Source: an uncultured Ruminococcus sp.
GTDB taxonomy: Bacteria > Bacillota > Clostridia > Oscillospirales > Acutalibacteraceae
Direction of reading: 5' to 3'
Length of the DNA stretch: 5,191 nucleotides
NCBI GenBank assembly: GCA_902773265.1
Contig: CACYDZ010000153.1
Coordinates: forward strand, 1-5,191
Within the stretch, counting starts at the first letter, position 1; each line of letters opens with the position of its first letter. Under the pieces are notes generated by a model. The model was not told the origin of the DNA, did not search any database, and saw only the letters and a list, made by a program, of their open reading frames with translations. Positions 1 through 5,191 of the stretch are shown one piece after another. A program made the position numbers and the translations under genes.

Positions 1-93
1 AAGGGCTTCGCCCTTTAAAATCCTGACAAGGGGCTGCCGCCCCTTGACCCTGCCAACTTTTTGAAAAAAGTTGACAAAAACTTTTCACTGTCA
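1..93. repeat. Cluster of short perfect hairpins (REP-like intergenic element)
   Basis: Three inverted repeats sit side by side. Positions 1-15 form AAGGGC-TTC-GCCCTT. Positions 27-46 form an 8-bp stem, CAAGGGGC/GCCCCTTG, around TGCC. Positions 54-73 form a 9-bp stem, CAACTTTTT/AAAAAGTTG, with a two-base loop. A fourth stem, AAAAGTT/AACTTTT (66-72 with 79-85), shares its left arm with the right arm of the third, so the two cannot form together. A short TGACA/TGTCA pair (72-76, 89-93) lies at the edge. The alternation of GC-rich and AT-rich hairpins resembles dispersed intergenic repeats that I recall from Ruminococcus-like genomes, but a second copy is not present here. The element may continue left of the window. 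Confidence 0.55.
64..85 (-). terminator. Possible mnmG transcription terminator
   Basis: Reading in the mnmG direction, the transcript leaves the stop codon and after about 30 bases reaches AAAAGTT-TTTGTC-AACTTTT, a 7-bp stem whose right arm ends in a run of six T. The T-run overlaps the stem and the stem is AT-rich, so this would be a weak intrinsic terminator. The GC-rich hairpin at 27-46 follows and may help. The position, directly after the gene, is the main support. Confidence 0.35.
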
Positions 94-114
94 TAGCTTG
101 ACGATGAGATATTT

Positions 115-1977
115 TTATTTATGTTGTGCCAGCCAGATTAACAATACGGAAATATCTGACGGACTGACACCGCTTATTCTTGATGCCTGACCGATATTTT
201 CAGGTCTGATTTTATTGAGTTTTTCAATCGCCTCCAGACGCAGACCTGTAATTTTGCCAAAGTCGATAGCGGGCAGTTTTTTTTCTTCCAGTTTACGCAT
301 TTTAGCAATCTGTTCAGACTGTCGTTTGATATAGCCCTCATATTTGACTTCAATTTCTACCTGTTCAAAAATATTAGGGTCTAGTTTTGGTCTTGTGGTA
401 TCAACGGGGGTAAGACATTCATAGTTCAGTTGAGGTCTTTTCAGTAAATCAATCAGACGAATACCTGTGGAAATTTCTGATGTTTCACGTGAAACAAGTA
501 TTGCGTTTACTTCATCAGCAGGGGAAATGACTGTATTTTTCAATCGTTTCAGTTCCTGTTTTTTCAGTTCCTGTTTTGTGATAAAGCGTTTCCATCTTTC
601 ATCAGAAATCAGACCGACTTTTCTGCCGACAGGAGTCAGTCTTTCATCAGCATTATCCTGTCTTAAAACAAGGCGGTATTCTGAACGGGAAGTCATCATT
701 CTGTAAGGGTCATCAGCACCTTTGGTAATCAGGTCATCAATGAGTGTACCGATATAAGAAGATGCTCTGTCTAAAATCATAGGGTCTTTTCCTAAGACTT
801 TCATAGCGGCATTGATACCCGCCACCAGACCTTGAGCGGCTGCTTCCTCATAACCTGAACTGCCATTAAACTGTCCTGCACCGTAAAGACCTGAAAATTT
901 CTCAAACTCCAGTGTACTTTTCATTGTTGTAGGGTCAACACAGTCGTACTCAATCGCATAAGCCGGACGCATAACCACAACATTTTCCAACCCTTTTATC
1001 GAATGGTAAAAAGCAAGCTGTACATCTTCGGGCAAAGATGACGACATTCCCTGTAAATACATTTCTTCGGTATTCATGCCACAAGGTTCGATAAATAACT
1101 GATGGCGTGGCTTATCGGCAAAACGGACAATCTTATCTTCAATACTCGGACAATATCTGGGACCTACTCCCTCAATCAGACCACCATACAACGGTGAACG
1201 ATGAATATTATCCAGAATAATTTTTTTGGTATTGTCATTTGTCCAGCTGATATGACAAGTCACTTTATTTTCGGGAAGTGTCAATGTATCATAAGAAAAC
1301 GGTATAACAGGTTCATCTCCGCACTGTTCTTCTAAATCTGAAAAGTCAATACTGCGTCTGAGTACTCTGGCAGGTGTTCCCGTCTTGAAACGCCTTAAAG
1401 GCAGACCCAATTCTTTGAGAGATTGTCCCAGAAATGCGGCGGGAAAAATACCGTCAGGGCCACTTTCATAAGAAACATCACCGACATAAACCTTACCGCC
1501 TAAAAATGTTCCCGTTGCAATAATGACAGTCTTACATTCATATATAGCTTTTAAACGGGTTTCCAGCAACCAGCCATCATCTTCTTGTCGGATACTGACA
1601 ATTTCCGCCTGATGAACTTCTAAATTTTCCTGTAATTCAAGTTTATGTTTCATAATCCGGCTGTATTTCCGTCTGTCGATTTGCATACGCAAAGAATGTA
1701 CAGCAGGTCCTTTGCCACGATTAAGCATACGCATCTGTAACATACTTTCATCAGCCGTTTTTCCCATTTCTCCGCCCAGAGCGTCAATCTCACGGACTAA
1801 ATGCCCCTTTGCCGTACCGCCTATGGACGGATTACACGGACAATTTCCTACCGCATCCATATTGATGGTAAATACCACTGTCTTACAGCCTAATCTTGCT
1901 CCCGCAAGTCCTGCCTCAATTCCTGCGTGTCCTGCACCGATTACCGCAATATCATATTGTCCTGCCAAAAAACTCAT
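115..1977 (-). CDS. mnmG: tRNA uridine-5-carboxymethylaminomethyl modification enzyme MnmG (GidA)
   Basis: MnmG is a cytoplasmic FAD- and NADH-dependent enzyme. With the GTPase MnmE it installs the (carboxymethyl)aminomethyl group at C5 of wobble U34 in a set of tRNAs, using methylene-tetrahydrofolate. The 620-residue protein has the normal full length. Visible marks are the FAD dinucleotide motif GAGHAG (residues 14-19), the NCPCNPSIGG segment (45-54) with one of the two conserved cysteines, GPRYCPSIEDK (272-282) with the second catalytic-type cysteine C276, and the family signature AGQFNGSSGYEEAAAQG (367-383). The helical C-terminal domain that contacts MnmE and tRNA covers roughly 545-620. 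The ATG at 1977 is preceded by GAGAGGGG seven bases upstream and puts the FAD motif at the usual distance from the N-terminus. No mnmE or rsmG lies beside it; it appears to have its own promoter. A parS sequence is embedded in codons 494-499. Confidence 0.97.
   Translation of the reverse strand: MSFLAGQYDIAVIGAGHAGIEAGLAGARLGCKTVVFTINMDAVGNCPCNPSIGGTAKGHLVREIDALGGEMGKTADESMLQMRMLNRGKGPAVHSLRMQIDRRKYSRIMKHKLELQENLEVHQAEIVSIRQEDDGWLLETRLKAIYECKTVIIATGTFLGGKVYVGDVSYESGPDGIFPAAFLGQSLKELGLPLRRFKTGTPARVLRRSIDFSDLEEQCGDEPVIPFSYDTLTLPENKVTCHISWTNDNTKKIILDNIHRSPLYGGLIEGVGPRYCPSIEDKIVRFADKPRHQLFIEPCGMNTEEMYLQGMSSSLPEDVQLAFYHSIKGLENVVVMRPAYAIEYDCVDPTTMKSTLEFEKFSGLYGAGQFNGSSGYEEAAAQGLVAGINAAMKVLGKDPMILDRASSYIGTLIDDLITKGADDPYRMMTSRSEYRLVLRQDNADERLTPVGRKVGLISDERWKRFITKQELKKQELKRLKNTVISPADEVNAILVSRETSEISTGIRLIDLLKRPQLNYECLTPVDTTRPKLDPNIFEQVEIEVKYEGYIKRQSEQIAKMRKLEEKKLPAIDFGKITGLRLEAIEKLNKIRPENIGQASRISGVSPSDISVLLIWLAQHK
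481..496. other. parS: parS centromere site (ParB/Spo0J binding) inside mnmG
   Basis: The sequence TGTTTCACGTGAAACA is a perfect 16-bp palindrome and fits the consensus of bacterial chromosomal parS sites (TGTTNCACGTGAAACA). ParB (Spo0J) dimers load and spread from such sites to organise and segregate the origin region and recruit SMC. The site lies in the mnmG coding sequence, where it spells V495-S-R-E-T499 in a linker-like stretch before the conserved LLKRP segment. Being palindromic, it would spell VSRET on the opposite strand too. parS sites usually cluster around oriC, and mnmG is often origin-proximal in Firmicutes, so the location fits. ParB binding itself is inferred. Confidence 0.88.
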
Positions 1978-2034
1978 CAGAAAACCCCTCTCTTATATCC
2001 ATTAGTGTGTCATTATCAATGATTGTTATTTTAT

Positions 2035-2063
2035 ATTATAACATATCTGCTTTAATTTTTAAA
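2035..2063 (-). promoter_or_regulatory. Candidate sigma-A-type promoter for mnmG
   Basis: On the minus strand a perfect -10 box TATAAT (2040-2035), preceded by TG-T (extended -10 like), is spaced 17 bases from TTTAAA (2063-2058), which matches four of six bases of the -35 consensus. Transcription would start near 2028, leaving about 50 bases of leader before the ATG at 1977. The AT-richness of the region raises the chance of a false match, but spacing, orientation and position are all right. Confidence 0.6.
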
Positions 2064-2247
2064 TATTTTTTTGAAAGTAGACACCAGTTTCCAACTTTTT
2101 TTTATCTATATTACATATCGTGTAGCTATCAAATAAAATTCACTATATGTGGTATCAAAAATTAAAACTTGGAAATTGATATTTTTAGAAAATTCATACA
2201 TATTAATGACAAACAGCTTGTTAAAATGTCAATAATTTTTATTCCTG

Positions 2248-2276
2248 TTGCATTGATAATATTTCTATGGTAAAAT
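2248..2276 (+). promoter_or_regulatory. Candidate extended -10 promoter for the surface-protein gene
   Basis: TTGCAT (2248-2253) and TAAAAT (2271-2276) are separated by exactly 17 bases, and the -10 box is preceded by TGG, giving an extended TGnTAAAAT. The -35 match is weak (TTG only), as is common when the -10 is extended. Transcription would begin near 2283, giving a leader RNA of about 115 bases before the ATG at 2398 that includes the short ORF at 2340-2396. Confidence 0.5.
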
Positions 2277-2339
2277 AAATTTGGCATTATATTTCTTAAC
2301 AAAAACATCTGCCTATATAAAGGAGGGATAACCAAAAAA

Positions 2340-2396
2340 ATGAATTTTCTGTCCGCCCATACACCCTATGTCTTACCAAATCTAAGGAGGAATTGA
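2340..2396 (+). CDS. Short leader ORF coupled to the surface-protein gene
   Basis: An 18-codon ORF encodes MNFLSAHTPYVLPNLRRN and ends in TGA one base before the ATG of the downstream gene. It has its own AGGAGG (2321-2326), about 13 bases upstream of its ATG, somewhat long spacing. Its two consecutive AGG arginine codons (2385-2390) are themselves the Shine-Dalgarno AGGAGG of the next gene, seven bases before that gene's ATG. If translated, ribosomes on the leader would cover and then release the downstream start, giving translational coupling. The peptide matches no family I recognise. It may be a chance ORF; the well-formed upstream SD is the reason to record it. Confidence 0.35.
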   Translation: MNFLSAHTPYVLPNLRRN

Positions 2397-3243
2397 TATG
2401 AAAATCAGTAAGACAAAACGCACATTGAGTATTCTGTTATCGCTGATGATGATACTTTCGGCATTTACAGTTATGTCGGGAATAACCGTATCCGCAGAAA
2501 ATGATGACACCGCATTGGTTCAGCTGTTTCTTCCGAGTTATTCGGAGGCAATAAAGAATGTTCCTTTTTCCGCTTCGGCTTATATAGACTTGTCACAGGA
2601 TAGTCTTATGACTATACGAGATGTCAGTTCTTATCAGTATGCTTCTTCCCTCGACGAAGACGGAAAAAATACATGGAAACATTGTTACCGTATTTCGTTC
2701 AACATTTATCCGCAAAAAGATTTTGATTTGAGTAAAATAGACCAAGTAAAAGTCGGTGACGGCTACGCTCAGACAACATTGACCCGTGCTGTCAGACACG
2801 GTATTACCTACCGTAATGCGTCAGGAAAGGAAACAGCTCAGGCAAGCAGTGACCTTGCCTATATAAGCGTAAATATTATGGCAGTTCCTTTTGAAATCTA
2901 CAACAATACTTCTGCCCCTGCCAGATATTCTCATTTCGGTATGGTAGGAGCAAGATATACTGAAACTGTCGCTGTCGGTTCAAAAACTTACATTCACCCT
3001 ACTTCTGTAGAAATGACAACTTTACTCGACGGTAACAGACCTTTCCGCAAAGTAACCGCCTTATCCCCCACAGCCACCCTTTTCAGTTTCAAGGTAATCC
3101 GTGAGGGATACTAAAATGATGCAGAAATCCTTGATGAAAACGGTGAAGATTTCTATACCAAATATGTAGATGTTTATCAGTATGAAACCGTTTTCCGCAT
3201 AGACCTCAAAACAGAAAGCTGTCAGTTGAGAGAAGATTCCTTA

Positions 3244-3811
3244 ACTCCAGCTACCTGCACAGCAGACGGTGAAAAAGTAGAAATCTGTTCCGGATGCGGA
3301 AAGACAAAAACTACTGTTCTTCCGGCACTTGGTCATGATTACAGCAGATTAATTTCCACAACGCCTGCCACCTGTACAACAGGTACAAAGAAAATCTATC
3401 AGTGTACACACTGTATGGAAACTAAAGAAACCGTTGCCAATGACGCTTTGGGACATGATTACAGCAAGTTAATTGCGACTGTTCCCGCCACTTGTTCACA
3501 CGGCACACAGAAAATTTATCAGTGTAGTCGTTGTTCTGCAACCAATACTGTTACAGAACAACGATATTCAAAACCATACTTATACCGAAATCGTTTCCAC
3601 AACTCCTCCCACCTGTACAACAGGAACAGTAACTGTAAAAAAATGTAAATACTGCGACAAAACTATCACTACATACTCTCATGACGCTTTGGGACATGAT
3701 TATATTTACGATACAGAAAATTCTGTACCTCCTACCGTTCTTGTAGAAGGCAAAGCTGTTTATAAATGCCGTCGCTGCGGTCAGACCCGTACAGAGATTA
3801 TCCCTCCGCTT
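3244..3811 (+). repeat. Five tandem Cys-X2-Cys / GHDY repeats of about 40 residues
   Basis: Each unit follows T-P-A-T-C, about nine residues, C-x2-C, about twelve residues, then A-L-G-H-D-Y. Units lie at 3244-3360 (39 codons), 3361-3480 (40 codons), 3481-3601 (121 nt), 3602-3724 (41 codons) and 3725-3811 (degenerate, first Cys replaced by Val, no GHDY). The three cysteines per unit could bind a metal or form disulfides; neither is shown. The repeat is familiar to me from secreted proteins of gut Clostridia, but I cannot assign a named domain with certainty. The 121-nt length of unit 3 marks the frameshift. Confidence 0.8.
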
Positions 3812-3976
3812 TCGGAAGATACAGGTGAATTACCCGGTGGCTGTCAGTATTCTTTCGACAAGACAACAGGTGTACTGGATATTTACCCGTCCGCAAAGGG
3901 AACAGCCACAGGCGATTTTGAATGGGGCGACCAGGAACCGCCGTGGAGTTTAGTCAATGAGTCATGGCTCTATTCC

Positions 3977-4425
3977 ATTAACAAGGTTGTTATCCATACA
4001 GGTGTCACCGACATCGGCAATCAATTCTTAGTAGAATCTTTTGTCAAAGAAGTTGTCATTTCCGACACCGTAAAGAGAATTGGTAAGTATGCGTTTGCGT
4101 ATAATGAAAATTTAACTTCACTCACTATCAACAACATAAATACTGTCATTGAAGCCAATGCCTTTACAGGCTGTAAAGGTCTGACTACTGTCACACTTAA
4201 CGGTGTTAAAACTATCGGCGACTATGCTTTTTATAACACAGGAACAACCGCTTATAATTTTGACAGTGTACAGACTATCGGTAACAATGCTTTTGCCAAC
4301 AATCAGAAACTTACCGAACTCACTTTACCTGAAACGGTAGAAACTGTCGGTAAAGACTTTGTCCAAGGCTGTACGGCTCTGACAAAAATAACTGTCCTCA
4401 ATAAAGACTGTACATTATTATCCAC
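3977..4425 (+). repeat. BspA-like leucine-rich repeat block (LRR_5 type)
   Basis: In the frame used after the frameshift, the protein repeats a unit of about 20-23 residues of the form I-x-x-V-x-I-x2-x-V-T-x-I-G-x2-A-F. Examples are VVIHTGVTDIGNQF, TVKRIGKYAFAYNENLTSLT, GVKTIGDYAFYNTG, SVQTIGNNAFANNQKLTELT and TVETVGKDFVQGC. The IG-x2-AF core is diagnostic of the BspA/TpLRR class found in surface proteins of anaerobes. The preceding stretch with W-G-D and P-W-S-L residues is the usual lead-in to such blocks. Confidence 0.88.
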
Positions 4426-4567
4426 AACAACAGACTGGAATATTCCCGAAACAGCAACTATCTATTGCTATAAAGATTCTGCTGTCTACAACTATGCAGT
4501 GACAAACAACAGACAGTATGTTCTTCTTGACCCTGAACCACCCGCTCCCGAACCTGAAGTTGAAAGT

Positions 4568-5191
4568 GTAGACCTCAACAAACATTCCATGACACTTGGT
4601 GTCGGTCAGGCATATACTTTAAGACCTATCGTTACCCCCGAAAATGTACAGACCTCTTTCAAATGGAAATCTTCTAAAAAGGATATCGCTACCGTAACTT
4701 CTTTAGGTAAGGTAACAGGTCGTGCAGTCGGCAAAGCTACCATCACCGTTACCACAGACAATGGCAAAACTTACAGTTGTACAGTTGTGGTTAAACAGGC
4801 TCCCGAAAATATTACCCTCAACAAGTCAGAAATGACTTTGGGTGTCGGTCAGATGTATACCTTACAATCTACGCTCACTCCGTCAAATTCCGCGACCTAT
4901 CAGCAGTGGACTTCCAGTGATAAATCTATTGCCGTTGTCAATGATAAGGGCAGAGTGACAGGTAAAAAAGTCGGTACAGTTGTCATCACCGTAAAAACAA
5001 CCAATAACCACACCGCTACCTGTACCGTAACTGTCAAGAAAGCTCCTACAAGTGTGGCTCTCAACAAAACTTCCACTACTCTTGCTGTCGGTCAGAAAGA
5101 AACCCTTACCGCAACCCTTACCCCCTCCAATTCCGCAACCTACTGCACATGGACAAGCAGTGATGATACGATTGCCACAGTAAATTCCGGC
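4568..5191 (+). repeat. Tandem Big_2 immunoglobulin-like domains, 243-nt period, last one cut by the window
   Basis: Three units begin with V-D-L-N-K (4568), I-T-L-N-K (4811) and V-A-L-N-K (5054), an exact spacing of 243 nt or 81 residues. Each has L-x-V-G-Q near its start, then a W-x-S-S/T-S-x-D/K core with I-A-x-V, followed where complete by G-x-V-T-G-x2-V-G and T-x-T-V. These are the hallmarks of Big_2 (bacterial Ig-like group 2) domains, usual stalks of surface adhesins. The third unit is incomplete at position 5191, so more units or an anchoring domain may follow. Confidence 0.9.

Larger units (their letters stand above)
1978..2397. other. Divergent AT-rich intergenic spacer
   Basis: This 420-base stretch separates the start codons of two divergent genes. 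It holds a candidate promoter for each direction (minus strand 2035-2063, plus strand 2248-2276), two Shine-Dalgarno sequences on the plus strand (2321-2326 and 2385-2390) and a short leader ORF (2340-2396). The middle, about 2064-2247, is very AT-rich, and I see no gene, strong hairpin or riboswitch-like structure in it. Confidence 0.7.
2398..5191 (+). pseudogene. Secreted surface protein with Cys repeats, BspA-like LRRs and Big_2 domains, interrupted twice, open at the window end
   Basis: The ATG at 2398 has AGGAGG seven bases upstream. Residues 1-33 are a Sec signal peptide: basic KISKTKR, hydrophobic core 9-31, cleavage likely after VSA. Residues 34 to about 280 are a beta-rich region of no family I can name. 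Next come five Cys-X2-Cys repeats (3244-3811), a short BspA-type block with W and Y residues (about 3835-3976), LRR_5-like repeats (3977-4425), a Pro/Glu linker (about 4528-4566) and Big_2 domains from 4568 past the window edge. TAA at 3112-3114 interrupts the frame, which continues in phase as NDAEILDENGEDF with no RBS or plausible new start. Near 3559 one extra base moves the frame by one; after it the reading is open from 3473 to 5191. Such proteins are usually cell-surface adhesins; that role is inferred. As written, only 238 residues would be made and exported. Sequencing error or strain-level decay could explain the lesions. Confidence 0.82.

Noticed and set aside
467..706. Plus-strand open frame antisense to mnmG
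   Set aside because: It lies wholly within the conserved mnmG gene, has no ribosome site and encodes a low-complexity Phe/Ser-rich product.
1712..2165. Two plus-strand open frames antisense to the mnmG start and running into the spacer
   Set aside because: They overlap the conserved FAD-binding region of MnmG, lack SD sequences and show no protein-like composition.
2012..2260. Ten-base inverted repeat ATTATCAATG (2012-2021) and CATTGATAAT (2251-2260), one copy near each promoter
   Set aside because: The spacer is so AT-rich that a 10-base match between its two strands is expected about by chance, and the flanks share nothing further.
2296..2321. TTAACA with TATATA/TATAAA as a second plus-strand promoter
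   Set aside because: Spacing between the boxes is only 12-14 bases, too short for a sigma-A promoter; TATATA abuts the leader SD.
2593..2799. Minus-strand open frame within the surface-protein gene
   Set aside because: The plus-strand frame here is continuous from a signal peptide and good SD; the antisense product shows no recognisable features.
3541..3575. Programmed ribosomal frameshift in the surface gene
   Set aside because: No slippery heptamer, homopolymer or downstream pseudoknot-like structure is visible, and the gene also carries an upstream in-frame stop, which fits decay or error better.
3226..3648. Separate small gene starting with TTG at 3226
   Set aside because: There is no ribosome site before it, the same frame is coding upstream of it, and its last part is out of frame with the repeat pattern. 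It is a fragment of the interrupted surface gene.
4418..4426. Perfect DnaA box TTATCCACA
   Set aside because: It is solitary and lies in the coding sequence of the LRR region, with no second box or AT-rich unwinding element nearby. A single 9-mer is expected by chance in a few kilobases, so it does not support an origin here.

Overview
The window looks like chromosomal DNA from a low-to-moderate GC gut-type Clostridia, most likely a Ruminococcus-like member of the Oscillospiraceae. This is inferred from the AT-rich spacers, strong AGGAGG ribosome sites, a secreted protein joining GHDY-type Cys repeats, BspA-like leucine-rich repeats and Big_2 immunoglobulin-like domains, and a GC-rich/AT-rich hairpin cluster of a kind I recall from such genomes. 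No species call is possible from the sequence alone.

Layout: Positions 1-93 hold a cluster of short perfect hairpins just beyond the 3' end of mnmG. Positions 115-1977 (minus strand) encode a complete MnmG (GidA), the FAD enzyme that works with MnmE to modify the wobble uridine of certain tRNAs. Inside it, at 481-496, is a perfect 16-bp copy of the parS centromere site bound by ParB/Spo0J. That suggests this locus lies near the replication origin, where mnmG often sits in Firmicutes. Positions 1978-2397 are an AT-rich divergent spacer with one candidate promoter in each direction and a short SD-preceded leader ORF (2340-2396) that stops one base before the next gene.

From 2398 to the window end (plus strand) runs a large secreted surface-protein gene: signal peptide, unassigned beta-rich N-terminal region, five Cys-X2-Cys/GHDY repeats of about 40 residues, a BspA-like LRR block, a Pro/Glu linker and at least two and a half Big_2 domains in an exact 243-nt period. 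The gene carries two lesions: an in-frame TAA at 3112-3114 with homologous-looking coding sequence continuing in the same frame, and a one-base insertion near 3559. The third Cys repeat is 121 nt where its neighbour is 120, and removing one base restores the alignment. As written, only a 238-residue secreted fragment would be made, so the gene is called a pseudogene, with sequencing error as the main alternative.

The two genes are unrelated in function and divergently transcribed. The strongest points of interest are the parS site within mnmG, the doubly interrupted surface gene, the leader ORF coupled to it, and the alternative hairpins at the left edge. I see no mobile element, CRISPR array, tRNA or rRNA.
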